Shown here piece after piece: positions 34,253-44,508 of a stretch of DNA of 64,000 bases. The translations under genes and the position numbers were made by a program. This DNA comes from Sphaerimonospora mesophila NBRC 14179 = JCM 3151 (GTDB taxonomy: Bacteria; Actinomycetota; Actinomycetes; Streptosporangiales; Streptosporangiaceae), in the NCBI GenBank assembly GCA_001552515.1, contig BCRI01000004.1, positions 1 through 64,000 on the forward strand. Direction: 5' to 3'. Position 1 is the first letter of the stretch, and every line of letters starts with the position of its first letter. Under the pieces are notes generated by a model that was given only the letters and a program-made list of their open reading frames with translations, had not been told where the DNA came from and searched no databases.

Positions 34253-36673
34253 TCAGTTGGTGACGCGGTAGACGTCGTAGACGCCGTGTACGCCGCGTAC
34301 GGCCTTGAGCACGTGGCCCAGATGCTTGGGGTCGCCCATCTCGAAGGTGAACTTGCTGATGGCCACCCGGTCCCGGCTGGTCGCCACCGACGCGGACAGG
34401 ATGTTCACGTGGTGGTCGGACAGCGTCCGGGTGACGTCCGACAGCAGCCGGGGCCGGTCCAGCGCCTCCACCTGGATCGCGACGAGGAAGACCGAGTCGC
34501 CTCCCGGCGACCAGGACACCTCCACCAGACGGTCGGGCTGCGCGTGCAGTTGGGCGACGTTCGGACAGTTGGTCCGGTGCACCGAGACCCCGTGCCCGCG
34601 GGTGACGAAACCGATGATCTCGTCGCCGGGAACCGGGGTGCAGCACCGCGACAGCCGTACCCACACGTCCGGGTCGCCGGCCACGATGACGCCGGCGTTG
34701 GCATGGGCCCCGGCGCGCCCTGTGAGCCTCGTGGGGAGCGCGACCTCGGCGATGTCCTCCTCTGCCCCCTCGACGCCGCCCACGGCCTGTACGAGCTTCT
34801 CGACGACGGACTGGGCCCCCACATGGCCCTCCCCCACCGCGGCGTACAGCGCCGACACATCGGGGTAGCGCAGATCCCGGGCCAGCGCCAGCAGCGCCTC
34901 TCCCGACATCAGCCGCTGGAGCGGCAGGCCCTGCTTGCGCATCGCCCGGCCGATGGCCTCCTTGCCCGCCTCGATCGCGGTCTCGCGGCGCTCCTTGGAG
35001 AACCACTGACGGATCTTGTTGCGGGCCCGGCCGCTCTTGACGAACTTCAGCCAGTCGCGGGACGGCCCGGCGTCCTGCGACTTCGACGTGAAAATTTCAA
35101 CGGTGTCGCCGTTGCCGAGGCGGGATTCCAGCGGGACCAGCCGGCCGTTCACCCTGGCCCCGATGCAGCGGTGGCCCACCTCGGTGTGCACCGCGTACGC
35201 GAAGTCGACCGGGGTGGCGCCCTCCGGCAGCGAGATCACCTGGCCGCGCGGGGTGAAGACGAACACCTCCGAGACCGACAGGTCGAACCGCAGCGACTCC
35301 AGGAACTCCCCCGGGTCGGCGGTCTCCTTCTGCCAGTCGAGGAGCTGCCGCAGCCAGGCCATGTCGTTGACCTGCTTGACCTTGGCCGGACCCGAGGCCG
35401 CCATCTCCTCCTTGTACTTCCAGTGCGCGGCCACGCCGTACTCGGCCCGGTTGTGCATGGCGTGGGTGCGGATCTGCAGCTCGATCGGCTTGCCCTCGGG
35501 GCCCATGACCGTCGTGTGCAGCGACTGGTACATGTTGAACTTGGGCATGGCGATGTAGTCCTTGAACCGCCCCGGCACGGGCCGCCACTGCGCGTGGATC
35601 GTTCCGAGCACGGCATAGCAGTCCCGGACCGTGTCGACCAGGATGCGGATGCCCACCAGGTCGTAGATGTCGTCGAAGGCGAGCCCCTTCGCGATCATCT
35701 TCTGGTAGATCGAGTAGTAGTGCTTGGGCCGGCCACGCACGGTCGCCTTGATCTTGGCCTCGCGCAGGTCGTCGGACACCTTCTCGATGACATCCTGCAG
35801 GAACAGGTCGCGCCGCGGCGCGCGCTCGGACACCATCCGGGCGATCTCGTCGTACCGCTTGGGGTAGAGCATGGCGAACGCGAGGTCCTCCAGCTCCCAC
35901 TTGATGGTGTTCATGCCGAGCCGGTGGGCGAGCGGCGCGAAGATCTCCAGCGTCTCCCGGGACTTCTGCTGCCGCTTGTGCTCGGGCATGTAGCGCATCG
36001 TGCGCATGTTGTGCAGCCGGTCGGCGAGCTTGATGACCAGCACCCGGATGTCGCGCGACATCGCGACGACCATCTTGCGCACGGTCTCGGCCTGCGCCGC
36101 GTCGCCGAACTTCACCTTGTCGAGCTTGGTGACGCCGTCGACGAGCAGCGCGATGTTCTCGCCGAAATCGGCTCGTAACTCGTCGAGGCTGTAGGCGGTG
36201 TCCTCCACCGTGTCGTGCAGCAGCGCCGCGCACAGCGTCTCGTCGTCGGTGCCCAGCTCGGCGAGGATCGTCGCCACGGCGAGCGGATGCGTGATGTACG
36301 GGTCGCCGCTCTTGCGCTTCTGATCACGGTGGTGGTAGGCGGCGATGTCGTAGGCGCGTTCGATGAGGCGCAGGTCGGCCTTGGGATGGGTCGCGCGGAC
36401 CGTCTTGAAGAGCGGCTCGAGCACCGGATTCACCGCCCCCCACTGCCCACCGAACCGGGCGAGCCTGCGTCGCGCGGCCGGCGCCGGTCTCTCCTCCCGG
36501 GCCGGGTCGCGCCCCGGGCTCTGCGTCCACGCCGTCTCCGGCTCGGCCGGGGGCTCCGCACCGGCGGCGGGCACGGCGGCGACAGGGTCTGGGGCAGCGG
36601 ACTCGGCGGCGTCGCGCGGGACCGCGTCGCGCTCAGCCCTCGCGCCGTCGGGCACGACCACATCACGAGGCAC
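34253..36673 (-). CDS. relA: Bifunctional (p)ppGpp synthetase/hydrolase (Rel)
   Basis: 806 aa. Alanine/proline-rich N-tail (1-70), HD hydrolase domain with the HD pair at 153-154 (LLHDTVEDT) and [10 protein letters not shown], synthetase domain ([33 protein letters not shown]), TGS domain ([16 protein letters not shown]), helical/zinc-finger region ([19 protein letters not shown]) and C-terminal ACT domain. HD and synthetase motifs both look intact, as expected for the single long Rel of actinobacteria. GTG start with GAGGAG upstream. 55 bases after apt. Confidence 0.96.
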   Translation of the reverse strand: MPRDVVVPDGARAERDAVPRDAAESAAPDPVAAVPAAGAEPPAEPETAWTQSPGRDPAREERPAPAARRRLARFGGQWGAVNPVLEPLFKTVRATHPKADLRLIERAYDIAAYHHRDQKRKSGDPYITHPLAVATILAELGTDDETLCAALLHDTVEDTAYSLDELRADFGENIALLVDGVTKLDKVKFGDAAQAETVRKMVVAMSRDIRVLVIKLADRLHNMRTMRYMPEHKRQQKSRETLEIFAPLAHRLGMNTIKWELEDLAFAMLYPKRYDEIARMVSERAPRRDLFLQDVIEKVSDDLREAKIKATVRGRPKHYYSIYQKMIAKGLAFDDIYDLVGIRILVDTVRDCYAVLGTIHAQWRPVPGRFKDYIAMPKFNMYQSLHTTVMGPEGKPIELQIRTHAMHNRAEYGVAAHWKYKEEMAASGPAKVKQVNDMAWLRQLLDWQKETADPGEFLESLRFDLSVSEVFVFTPRGQVISLPEGATPVDFAYAVHTEVGHRCIGARVNGRLVPLESRLGNGDTVEIFTSKSQDAGPSRDWLKFVKSGRARNKIRQWFSKERRETAIEAGKEAIGRAMRKQGLPLQRLMSGEALLALARDLRYPDVSALYAAVGEGHVGAQSVVEKLVQAVGGVEGAEEDIAEVALPTRLTGRAGAHANAGVIVAGDPDVWVRLSRCCTPVPGDEIIGFVTRGHGVSVHRTNCPNVAQLHAQPDRLVEVSWSPGGDSVFLVAIQVEALDRPRLLSDVTRTLSDHHVNILSASVATSRDRVAISKFTFEMGDPKHLGHVLKAVRGVHGVYDVYRVTN

Positions 36674-36728
36674 ACAGACTCCTCACGTCGAGTCCAGATT
36701 CCTCAGTGTATCCGTGCCGCCTCCGCGC

Positions 36729-37235
36729 TCAGACGCTGACCAGCGTACGGACGTCCAGCCCGGGCAGCCGGTCCCTGCCCGCGAGGAAGGACAGCTCCAT
36801 CAGGAACGACACGGCGACGATCCGCGCCCCCGCCCGCCTGACCAGCTCCACCGTCGCGGCCGCCGTGCCACCGGTGGCCAGCACGTCGTCGACGATCAGG
36901 ACCCGCTCGCCCGGGGTGAACGCGTCGGCGTGCACCTCGATCACGGCCGAGCCGTACTCGAGCTGGTAGGACGCCTCCAACGTGTCGGCGGGGAGCTTGC
37001 CCTTCTTGCGCACCGGGACGAAACCGGCGCCGCTGCGGTAGGCCACCGGCGCGGCGAGGATGAACCCCCGCGCCTCGATCCCCACCACCTTGTCGAAGGC
37101 CAGACCGTCCGCGAGCTCGTCCACGACCTTGGTGAACGCCGCGTGGTCGGCCAGCAGCGGGGTGATGTCCTTGAAGAGGATGCCCGGCTTCGGATAGTCG
37201 GGAACATCTCTGATGAGCGCCGTCCAATCTGTCAC
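36729..37235 (-). CDS. apt: Adenine phosphoribosyltransferase
   Basis: 168 aa. Salvages adenine to AMP with PRPP. The PRPP-binding motif is VLIVDDVLATGGTA, and the N-terminal PKPGILFKDITPLL block is typical of APRT. It lies between secF and relA as in other actinobacteria, with GTG start and a terminator hairpin separating it from secF. Confidence 0.96.
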   Translation of the reverse strand: MTDWTALIRDVPDYPKPGILFKDITPLLADHAAFTKVVDELADGLAFDKVVGIEARGFILAAPVAYRSGAGFVPVRKKGKLPADTLEASYQLEYGSAVIEVHADAFTPGERVLIVDDVLATGGTAAATVELVRRAGARIVAVSFLMELSFLAGRDRLPGLDVRTLVSV

Positions 37236-37260
37236 GACGCCAACATTAGGGCACGTGCGC

Positions 37261-37297
37261 GTGCGCCCCGCGACCCCGTCCGGGCCGCGGGGCGCAC
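37261..37297 (-). terminator. Terminator after secF
   Basis: Perfect 12-bp arms GTGCGCCCCGCG / CGCGGGGCGCAC around 13 bases, about 20 bases past the secF stop codon and 26 bases before the apt start. Confidence 0.82.
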
Positions 37298-37316
37298 GAA
37301 CGCTCCCCCGGGAGGG

Positions 37317-38378
37317 TCAGCGCTTCTTGCGCTTGGTGTCGGTGATCGTGACGTTCTGGGGCGCCGCGACGGCCGCCGTGGCCGTACGGTCGTCACGGAC
37401 CGCCGCGGCCGCCGCCTTGGCCGCGGAGGCCTGCCTGGCGGCCACCCGCTTGGCCAGGGCCCGCCACTTGGGCTCGCGTTCCTTGAGCGTCACCAGGATC
37501 GGCGTGGCCACGCACAGGGACGAGTAGGTGCCGACGACCATGCCGACGAACAGCGCCAGCGACAGGTCCTTCAGCGTGCCGGCGCCGAGCAGCGTGGTGC
37601 CGACGAACAGGATGGCCGCCACCGGCAGGATCGCGGTCAGCGAGGTGTTCAGCGACCGGATCAGCGTGTGGCTCAGCGCGTCGTTCGCCGCCTGCGTGTA
37701 GGTCATCTTGGCGCTCGTGCCGAGCTTCGCGGTCACTTCCTTGATCATGTCGAAGACGACGACGGCGTCGTACAGCGAATAACCGAGGATCGTGAGGAAG
37801 CCGAGCATGGTCGCCGGGGTGACCTCGAAGCCCGTCCAGGCGTAGACGCCCGCGGTGATGACCAGGTCGTGGACGAGCGCCACGATGGCCGCCAGCGCCA
37901 TCCGCCATTCGAAGGCCACGGACAGATAGAGCATGATCGCGATCATGAAGACCGCCAGGCCAATCCACGCCTTCTGGGACACCTCGCCGCCCCAGCTCGC
38001 GCCGATGACCTGCGTGCTCACCTGCTCCTGCGGCACGCCGAACCGCTGTGTGACGGCCTTCTGGACCGCGGACACCTCAGTGCCGTCGAGGCTCTGGGTG
38101 GTGATCCGCCAGTTGGGGCCCGCCTGCTGCACGATCGGGTCGTGCCCGACGATGTCCCGTACGCTCTCGCGCACCTGCTCCAGGCTGGACCCCGGCGTGC
38201 GGGCGAAGTCGATGACCGATCCGCCCTTGAACTCCACGCCGAGGGTGAGCCCGTGGATCACGATGCCGAGGATGGAGACGACCATCAGGACCGCCGACAG
38301 GCCGTACCAGAGCCTGCGCTTGCCGACGAAGTCGATGTCGATGTCGCCGCGGTAGAGGCGGCTGATCACTCCCGGCAT
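37317..38378 (-). CDS. secF: Protein translocase subunit SecF
   Basis: 353 aa, six transmembrane segments of the RND-like SecDF motor that pulls secreted proteins outward using the proton gradient. Conserved marks: FKGGS after the first helix, MTYTQAANDALSHTLIRSLNTSLT and the GTYSSLCVATPILV region. A basic, alanine-rich cytoplasmic tail follows. ATG at 38378 shares a base with the secD stop (TGATG); a GTG one codon upstream is possible. Confidence 0.96.
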   Translation of the reverse strand: MPGVISRLYRGDIDIDFVGKRRLWYGLSAVLMVVSILGIVIHGLTLGVEFKGGSVIDFARTPGSSLEQVRESVRDIVGHDPIVQQAGPNWRITTQSLDGTEVSAVQKAVTQRFGVPQEQVSTQVIGASWGGEVSQKAWIGLAVFMIAIMLYLSVAFEWRMALAAIVALVHDLVITAGVYAWTGFEVTPATMLGFLTILGYSLYDAVVVFDMIKEVTAKLGTSAKMTYTQAANDALSHTLIRSLNTSLTAILPVAAILFVGTTLLGAGTLKDLSLALFVGMVVGTYSSLCVATPILVTLKEREPKWRALAKRVAARQASAAKAAAAAVRDDRTATAAVAAPQNVTITDTKRKKR

Positions 38379-40210
38379 CACGCCTCCTGCAGGGTCTGCT
38401 CGGCGGGGCTGGTGCGACCCATGCGCCCCTCGTCGAGTCCGGACAACCGATGGCCCTTGGCGAAGAACCGCAGGCGCGCCGCGAGTGTCATCAACGGCTT
38501 GGTGAACAGGAACACCACCACGATGTCGATCAGCGTGGTCAGGCCCATCGCGAACGCGAAGCCGGCCACACCGCCCACCGCGAGGAAGTACAGCACCACG
38601 GCGGCGATGAACATGACGGCGTCGGCCACCAGGATCGTCCGCCGGGCCCGCCGCCAGGCGACCTCCACGGCGGAACGCAGCGTGCGGTGGCCTTCCTTGA
38701 TCTCGTCACGGACGCGCTCGAAGTAGACGATGAACGAGTCCGCGGTGATGCCGATCGACACCACCAGACCGATGATGTGGGGCAGCGAGAGCCGGAAGCC
38801 GGCGTTGTGGCTGAGGACCGCCACGGTCAGATAGGTGACGATCGTCGCGCAGCCGAGGCTGGCCATACCGATCAGGCCGAGGCCCCGGTAGTAGAGCAGC
38901 AGGTAGAACACGACCACGAGCAGGCCCAGCGCGCCCGAGATCAGGCCGCCGCGCAGCTGGTCCTGGCCCAGCGTCGAGGAGACGGACTCCACCGACCCCT
39001 GCTTGAACTTCAGCGGCAGCGCGCCGTACTTGAGCTGGTCGGCCAGCTCGGTGGCGCTGACCTGGTTGAAGCTGCCGGAGATGCGGGCGCTGCCGCCCGG
39101 GATGGCCTCCTCGATCGTCGGCGCGACGATGACGACGCCGTCGAGCACGTTCGCGAGCTGGTTGCGCGGCGCCGGGAGGCTGGTGATCCGCCGGGTGATG
39201 TCGGCGAAGAGTGTGGCGCCCTTGGATTTGAAGTTGACCTGGACGATCCACTCGCCGGTGGTCGGGTCGGTGCCGGCCGAGGCCCCGCTGATTTCGGTGC
39301 CCTGCACCGCGGCCTTGTCGAGGATGTATCGCGCCGTGCCGTCGTCGCTGCAGGCCACGATCTGCTTGCTCGGGTCGTCCTGCGCGCCCTGGCCGCGGTT
39401 CTTGGCGGTGCAGTCGATCTCACGGAACTCCGTCAGCAGGGCGGGATCGATGCCGCTGGTGTCCTGTCCGGCCAGAGGGTCGTCGTCGTTCGGTTGGGGG
39501 CTGGGCGTCGGTGAGGGCGACGTCCCGGCCCCCGCACCGTCCGCTGATCCGCCCTCCGATCCGCTGTCGGAACCGGCTCCGCTCCTCGCGCCGCTCTTCG
39601 CTCCCGTCTTGGCGCCGCTTCTGTGCCCGGTTCTGGTGGCGGGAGACGGGGTGGGCGCGGCCAGCAGCGCCGAGGACAGCGCGCGTCCCGCCGGCGTCGT
39701 GGTCGCGGCGGCGCCCGGACCGCCGCTCGGGGCCCCACTCGGTGTGCGTACGGCGCTCGGCATCGTGCTCGGGCTCTTGCCCGGGTCGGGCGTCGGCGCC
39801 TCTATGGGCATCTGCTGTGGCTGCATCTTCGCCGGGGCCACCGCGAGCACCTGGCGCATCCGCAGTTCGGCGGTGGTCGAGACGAGCTTCAGCGCCTCGG
39901 ACTGACCCACCCCCGGGATCTGGATCACGATGTTGTCGTTGGCCTTGGCGACCTCGGCGTCGGAGATGCCGGTGCCGTTCACCCTGGCGCGAATGATGTT
40001 CACGGCCCGATCGAGGGACTCCGGCGGGGGAGCCTTCCCGTCCAGGGTGACCGGCGTGAGCGTCACCGTGGTGCCGCCCGCTAGGTCGAGGCCGAACTTG
40101 GGGACGAACGCCTTCTGAAGCGCGACCGTCGCCCCCATGGCGAGAATGAGCGCCAGCAGCGCCAGGAGTGTTCGTCCCGGCTTGCTCTGGCTACTTGTCG
40201 GTGGGGCCAC
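38378..40210 (-). CDS. secD: Protein translocase subunit SecD
   Basis: 610 aa. First helix (13-30), LDLAGGTTVTL, P1 periplasmic-type domain, and five C-terminal helices with the LGQDQLRGGLISGALGL and GITADSFIVYFERVRDEIKEG motifs, the latter holding the proton-relay Asp. Between about 128 and 250 the first extracytoplasmic domain contains a long Ala/Pro/Ser/Gly-rich low-complexity insert (GAKTGAKSGARSGAGSDSGS). GTG start. Forms yajC-secD-secF. Confidence 0.95.
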   Translation of the reverse strand: MAPPTSSQSKPGRTLLALLALILAMGATVALQKAFVPKFGLDLAGGTTVTLTPVTLDGKAPPPESLDRAVNIIRARVNGTGISDAEVAKANDNIVIQIPGVGQSEALKLVSTTAELRMRQVLAVAPAKMQPQQMPIEAPTPDPGKSPSTMPSAVRTPSGAPSGGPGAAATTTPAGRALSSALLAAPTPSPATRTGHRSGAKTGAKSGARSGAGSDSGSEGGSADGAGAGTSPSPTPSPQPNDDDPLAGQDTSGIDPALLTEFREIDCTAKNRGQGAQDDPSKQIVACSDDGTARYILDKAAVQGTEISGASAGTDPTTGEWIVQVNFKSKGATLFADITRRITSLPAPRNQLANVLDGVVIVAPTIEEAIPGGSARISGSFNQVSATELADQLKYGALPLKFKQGSVESVSSTLGQDQLRGGLISGALGLLVVVFYLLLYYRGLGLIGMASLGCATIVTYLTVAVLSHNAGFRLSLPHIIGLVVSIGITADSFIVYFERVRDEIKEGHRTLRSAVEVAWRRARRTILVADAVMFIAAVVLYFLAVGGVAGFAFAMGLTTLIDIVVVFLFTKPLMTLAARLRFFAKGHRLSGLDEGRMGRTSPAEQTLQEA

Positions 40211-40253
40211 TGGTGGTCAGTTCTTTCCGTCAAAGGGTCTGAGATCAGCGTAC

Positions 40254-40610
40254 TCAGGACTGGTTACTGCTCGTATTGTCATCCTTCCCCGTGTCGGTGA
40301 TGTCGGCCGTCGAATCGGTGGCGCCGTCCTGTCGCGCCTCCTCGACCGGAGTGACGACCCGGCCGATCGCCGCCTTGACCCAGCGGGTCTCCACGCCCGG
40401 CGCCACTTCCAGGACGACATCCTCCTCCTCGAGCCGGACGACGGTGCCGAACAGACCGGTGGTGGTCATGACCTGGGCACCGGGCGCGAGCGAGTTCTGC
40501 ATCCGGACCATCTCCTGCTGCCGCTTGCGCTGCGGGCGGATCAGCAGGAAGTAGAAGACCACTACCAGCAAGATCAGTGGCAAGAACGTCCCAAGCGAGC
40601 CGCTATCCAC
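40254..40610 (-). CDS. yajC: Preprotein translocase subunit YajC
   Basis: 118 aa. One transmembrane helix (FLPLILLVVVFYFLLI) followed by RPQRKRQQEM and the beta-rich domain APGAQVMTTTGLFGTV, the family signature, then an acidic tail. GTG at 40610 is chosen because GGAAGGG lies at ideal distance; GTG at 40619 and ATG at 40646 are alternatives. Partner of SecDF. Confidence 0.92.
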   Translation of the reverse strand: MDSGSLGTFLPLILLVVVFYFLLIRPQRKRQQEMVRMQNSLAPGAQVMTTTGLFGTVVRLEEEDVVLEVAPGVETRWVKAAIGRVVTPVEEARQDGATDSTADITDTGKDDNTSSNQS

Positions 40611-40902
40611 GGGGGCCACCCTTCCATTAGGTGATAGAGCCGGCATGACGCCGGAGGTTCTGAGCGCGTTACGCGCGGCCGGCGATACGCCGACGGCGTC
40701 GGCGTAAGCGGCCAGTCAAGCCACGCAGTGTATTCGAGCCGCTCAAAGCCCGGCAACGAACTCACGATCCGGCACACGGGAAAGTTCCGCTTTCGGGCGG
40801 TTTGCAATCGTTCTGTGATCCCAACCCGGTGTCGCTTCGCGAGTCTGGGCGTACGCCGTCCCTTTTTCGTTCCCCGGATGCGTGGTTTGGCACCCGTACG
40901 GC
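40611..40902. other. Gap upstream of yajC, downstream of ruvB
   Basis: 292 bp between ruvB (ending at 40903) and yajC. A perfect 7-bp hairpin ACGCCGA/TCGGCGT (40687-40705) and a TTGACT box read toward yajC (40725-40720) are present but no well spaced -10 box is evident. No coding potential was recognised. Confidence 0.4.
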
Positions 40903-41952
40903 TCAGCCTTCGCCGAGCAGTCCCGGGATCGCGCCGGCGCCGAAGGCGTCAGGAGGCGGAGTCAGGCCGAGATGCGCCCAGGCGGACGCGGTGGCCACCC
41001 GGCCTCTCGGCGTGCGGGCCAGCAGGCCCTGCCGGACGAGGAAGGGTTCGGCGACGACCTCCACGGTCTCGGGCTCCTCCCCCACCGCGACGGCCAGCGT
41101 GGACAGCCCCACCGGGCCGCCGCCGAACTTGCGCAGCAGCGCGTCGAGCACCGCGCGGTCGAGCCGGTCGAGGCCCTCCGCGTCCACCTCGTACAGGTTG
41201 AGCGCGGCCGCGGCGACATCCCGTGTGATCACGCCTTCCGCCCGCACCTCGGCGAAGTCGCGCACCCGCCGCAGCAGCCGGTTGGCGATCCGGGGCGTGC
41301 CGCGCGACCGGCGCGCGATCTCGTGCGCGCTTTCCGGGGGCAGCTCGACGGACAGCAGCCGGGCGGAGCGGTGCAGCACCCGTTCGAGCTCGGCCACCTC
41401 GTAGAAGTCCATGTGCGCGGTGAAGCCGAACCGGTCGCGCAGCGGCGCGGGCAGCAGACCGGCCCGGGTCGTCGCCCCGACCAGCGTGAACGGCGCGATG
41501 TCCAGCGGGATCGAGGTCGCCCCCGGGCCCTTGCCGACGACGATGTCGACCCGGAAGTCCTCCATCGCGAGATAGAGCATCTCCTCGGCCGGCCGGGCCA
41601 TGCGGTGGATCTCGTCGACGAACAGCACCTCGCCCTCCGACAACGTCGAGAGGATGGCGGCGAGGTCGCCGGCGCGCTCCAGCGCCGGTCCCGAGGTCAT
41701 CCGCAGCGGCGCCCCGAGCTCGGCCGCGATGATCATGGCGAGGGTGGTCTTCCCGAGCCCGGGCCCCCCGCTCATCAGCACGTGGTCCGGCGGCCGGTCG
41801 CGGCGCAGCGCGCTCTCCAGCACCAGCGACAGCTGCTCGCGCACCCGGCCCTGCCCGATGAACTCGTCGAGGCGCTTGGGCCGCAGCGCCGCCTCGATCA
41901 TCCGCTCGTCGCCCTCGGGCTCCGGCGACACGAGATCCCGCTCGATGCTCAT
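40903..41952 (-). CDS. ruvB: Holliday junction branch migration DNA helicase RuvB
   Basis: 349 aa AAA+ motor. Walker [10 protein letters not shown] (62-70), Walker B LFVDEIHR (110-117), sensor-1 GATTRAG, and the C-terminal winged helix. Drives migration of Holliday junctions together with RuvA; RuvC resolves them. Seven bases after ruvA. Confidence 0.97.
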   Translation of the reverse strand: MSIERDLVSPEPEGDERMIEAALRPKRLDEFIGQGRVREQLSLVLESALRRDRPPDHVLMSGGPGLGKTTLAMIIAAELGAPLRMTSGPALERAGDLAAILSTLSEGEVLFVDEIHRMARPAEEMLYLAMEDFRVDIVVGKGPGATSIPLDIAPFTLVGATTRAGLLPAPLRDRFGFTAHMDFYEVAELERVLHRSARLLSVELPPESAHEIARRSRGTPRIANRLLRRVRDFAEVRAEGVITRDVAAAALNLYEVDAEGLDRLDRAVLDALLRKFGGGPVGLSTLAVAVGEEPETVEVVAEPFLVRQGLLARTPRGRVATASAWAHLGLTPPPDAFGAGAIPGLLGEG

Positions 41953-41959
41953 CGGCGCC

Positions 41960-42586
41960 TCACCTGACGCTCAGGGCACGGAGGGCGGACTTGAGCAGCG
42001 CGGCGACGTCGGGTGCGCGCCCGGCGGCCGTGGCGGCCTCGGCCTCGGGCGCCACGACGGCCAGCGCCTCGTCTGCGTCCCTGGCCGGGTAGCCGAGCCC
42101 GACCAGCCCCGAGTGGACCTGCTCCCGCCAGGCGGCGGCGCCGGCCCCGACGCGGGCGCCGGCGGCGGCGGGCACCACCCCGTCGGGAGCGCCGAGTTTG
42201 CCCTTGAGTTCGAGCACGATGCGCTGCGCCCCCTTCTGCCCGATGCCCGGCACCATGGTCAGCGCCTTGAGGTCGGCGCTCGCCACCGCCACCCGTAGCG
42301 CGTCGGGGGTGTGCACCGCGAGCATGGCCAGGGCGAGCCGCGGCCCGACGCCGCTCGCGGTCTGCAGCAGCTCGAAGACCCTCCGCTCGTCGTCAGTGGC
42401 GAAGCCGTACAAGGTGAGCGAATCCTCGCGTACGACCAGCGTGGTGGACAGCCGGACCGGCTCGCCGGCGCGCAGACCGGCCAGCGTCCCCGGGGTGCAG
42501 TGCACGAGCACGCCGACACCGCCCACCTCGATCACCGCGTGGTCCGGCCCGATCGACGCCACCGGTCCCGCCACGGATGCGATCAT
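41960..42586 (-). CDS. ruvA: Holliday junction branch migration complex subunit RuvA
   Basis: 208 aa. OB-fold domain I ([23 protein letters not shown]), two helix-hairpin-helix motifs in domain II ([40 protein letters not shown]) and a C-terminal RuvB-binding domain after an alanine-rich linker. ATGA overlap with ruvC. Confidence 0.96.
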   Translation of the reverse strand: MIASVAGPVASIGPDHAVIEVGGVGVLVHCTPGTLAGLRAGEPVRLSTTLVVREDSLTLYGFATDDERRVFELLQTASGVGPRLALAMLAVHTPDALRVAVASADLKALTMVPGIGQKGAQRIVLELKGKLGAPDGVVPAAAGARVGAGAAAWREQVHSGLVGLGYPARDADEALAVVAPEAEAATAAGRAPDVAALLKSALRALSVR

Positions 42587-43206
42587 CGCTGTGCTCCCCT
42601 CGATCTCCCGGCCCCAGGTCGCCCGGCTCCAAGTTGCCCGGCTCCAGATTGCCCGGTCCCAGGTTGCACAGTCCTACCAGAGCGCGCCTGGGCGAGCGCC
42701 TCGGTCAGGCGGTTCTGCACCCCGCCCCGCCAGACGTGACAGATCGCCAGCGCGAGCGCGTCGGCGGCGTCGGCCGGCCGGGGCATGGCGTCGAGCCGCA
42801 GCAGCCGGGTGACCATCGCGCCGACCTGCTTCTTGTCGGCGTTGCCGTTGCCGGTGATCGCCGCCTTGACCTCGCTCGGGGTGTGCAGGGCGACCGGCAG
42901 GCCCCGCCGGGCCGCGCAGACGATCGCCACCGCCGCCGCCTGCGCCGTCCCCATCACGGTCCGCACGTTGTGCTGGGCGAACACCCGCTCCACCGCCACG
43001 GCGTCGGGCCGGACCTCGTCGAGCCACCGCTCGATCCCGGCCTCGATCGCGACGAGGCGCGGCCCGATGTCGTCGTCGGGGGGAGTGCGCACCACGCCCA
43101 CGGCCACGAGACTCAGCGGCGCGCCGGGGCGACCCTCGACGGCGCCGAGGCCGCATCTGGTGAGCCCGGGGTCCACACCGAGCACCCGCAGCGCAGACAA
43201 CCGCAC
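42583..43206 (-). CDS. ruvC: Crossover junction endodeoxyribonuclease RuvC
   Basis: 207 aa. RNase-H-like resolvase with the first aspartate D12 ([10 protein letters not shown]), the glutamate in [11 protein letters not shown] and the C-terminal [12 protein letters not shown] acid pair. The core ends near residue 170. The rest is a Gly/Ala/Gln tail made of pentapeptide repeats ([15 protein letters not shown]) coded by 15-bp DNA repeats, which is unusual. GTG start. Confidence 0.95.
   Translation of the reverse strand: MRLSALRVLGVDPGLTRCGLGAVEGRPGAPLSLVAVGVVRTPPDDDIGPRLVAIEAGIERWLDEVRPDAVAVERVFAQHNVRTVMGTAQAAAVAIVCAARRGLPVALHTPSEVKAAITGNGNADKKQVGAMVTRLLRLDAMPRPADAADALALAICHVWRGGVQNRLTEALAQARSGRTVQPGTGQSGAGQLGAGRPGAGRSRGAQR
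42607..42666. repeat. Four 15-bp tandem repeats at the 3' end of ruvC
   Basis: Units at 42607, 42622, 42637 and 42652 follow CCCGGCTCCAGRTTG with one to three changes. They encode pentapeptides at the RuvC C-terminus and stop just before the ruvA start. Confidence 0.9.
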
Positions 43207-43284
43207 GCCCGCCGCCTCCTCGCATCACCGCCGAACACGTGTTCGGCGTCGAACTCTACCCCGATCATCGGCCCGGCGCGCGGA

Positions 43285-44448
43285 TCAGAAGTAGTCGATC
43301 ATGTACGGATCGCAGTTGAAGGCGGTGTCGAGCGCGGCGTCGGAATCGGGCGAACCGCCGCAGAGCCGGCCGGTGCGGCGGAGCGTGGCCGTCGGGACCC
43401 CGGCGAACAGCGCGGACAGGCCCCCGATCGTGAACCGCGGAGCGGCGGGCTGGGCCGCGCTACGCAGCCGGGCGGCCGACCCCGATCCTGCCTCGACCCG
43501 CAGCCGCCAGAGCCCGGAGTTGGCGGGGCGCTGCGGGTCCTCGACCTCGACGACGGCGTCGATCGAGGCGCCGGCCGGGTAGCCCCGCGCCGCGACGGCG
43601 GCCGGAAGGTCGATCACGCGGAACATCCAGCGGGTCTGGGCGACCTCGTCCTTCGACCGCTCCCGCAGCAGCCACAGGACCGGGTCGTACGGTTCGACGC
43701 ACGCCCTGACCGACGTGACGATCGAGGACGCGGTGCCGACGAGCGACCACAGGGCCCGCGCCGTGGCCTCGGATCCGGCCACGAGGTTGTCCACCTGGAT
43801 GTCCCGCCCGCTCCAGTGGTAGGTCACGTAGCCGTCGTCGGCCAGGTAGCAGAAGTCGTCCTCCTCGGACAGCCAGCCCCGCCAGGTGCGCTCGTCGGCG
43901 ACCAGCGGGCCGCTGGCCCGCGTGGCGGCGTAGACCCGGTTCAGCACCGCGATGACCTCGGGCGCGTCGTCGGGGCCCATCCGGCGCAGCTTGACGTCGG
44001 CGCCGCCGCGCAGCGTGCGCAGCGCCTCGGCCGGCAGGGTGGCGATGTACTGCGCGCCGGCGTGCTCCCAGCCCAGGCTCCGGTAGATCGGCGTGGTGGC
44101 CGGGTACAGCGCCGAGACGGCGTGCCCCAGCTCGGCGGCGCGGTCGATGACCGCGTGCATGAGCCGGCCGCCCACGCCGCGGCCCCGGTCCTCCGGGGAC
44201 ACGGTCACGCTCGCGACGCCGCCCATCGAGACCGGCCGTCCGTGCCACCACTGGGTGTAGGGGTTGACCCGGGCGGTGCCCATGAGCCTCGCCCCGTCGA
44301 ATGCGCCGAGGTAGCGCCCCTCCGGCAGCATCGGCGTGACCATCACACGCCAGGCTTCGGCATCGCTCGCCGAGAGGGGGCCGAATGCGCGGGTGCGGTT
44401 GTCGAGCACCGCGTCCAGGTGGTCGGGGGTCAGCTCACGAATCTCCAC
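43285..44448 (-). CDS. Eis-like GNAT N-acetyltransferase
   Basis: 387 aa, the size and layout of Eis-family enzymes: a first GNAT domain with acetyl-CoA loop EDRGRGVGGRLM, the YPATTPIYRSLGWEHAG segment carrying the conserved tyrosine, a second degenerate GNAT domain, and an SCP2-like C-terminal domain ending in an aromatic residue (IDYF), whose carboxylate is catalytic in Eis. Eis proteins acetylate several amines of aminoglycosides or lysine residues. GTG start, 60 bases after the LanB-like gene in the same direction, so possibly co-transcribed with it. Substrate unknown. Confidence 0.88.
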   Translation of the reverse strand: MEIRELTPDHLDAVLDNRTRAFGPLSASDAEAWRVMVTPMLPEGRYLGAFDGARLMGTARVNPYTQWWHGRPVSMGGVASVTVSPEDRGRGVGGRLMHAVIDRAAELGHAVSALYPATTPIYRSLGWEHAGAQYIATLPAEALRTLRGGADVKLRRMGPDDAPEVIAVLNRVYAATRASGPLVADERTWRGWLSEEDDFCYLADDGYVTYHWSGRDIQVDNLVAGSEATARALWSLVGTASSIVTSVRACVEPYDPVLWLLRERSKDEVAQTRWMFRVIDLPAAVAARGYPAGASIDAVVEVEDPQRPANSGLWRLRVEAGSGSAARLRSAAQPAAPRFTIGGLSALFAGVPTATLRRTGRLCGGSPDSDAALDTAFNCDPYMIDYF

Positions 44449-44508
44449 AAGCGGCAGATGCTATGCCGCCCGAGCCGTCGCCCGCCACCGCATTACCGCG
44501 CCCTCGCC

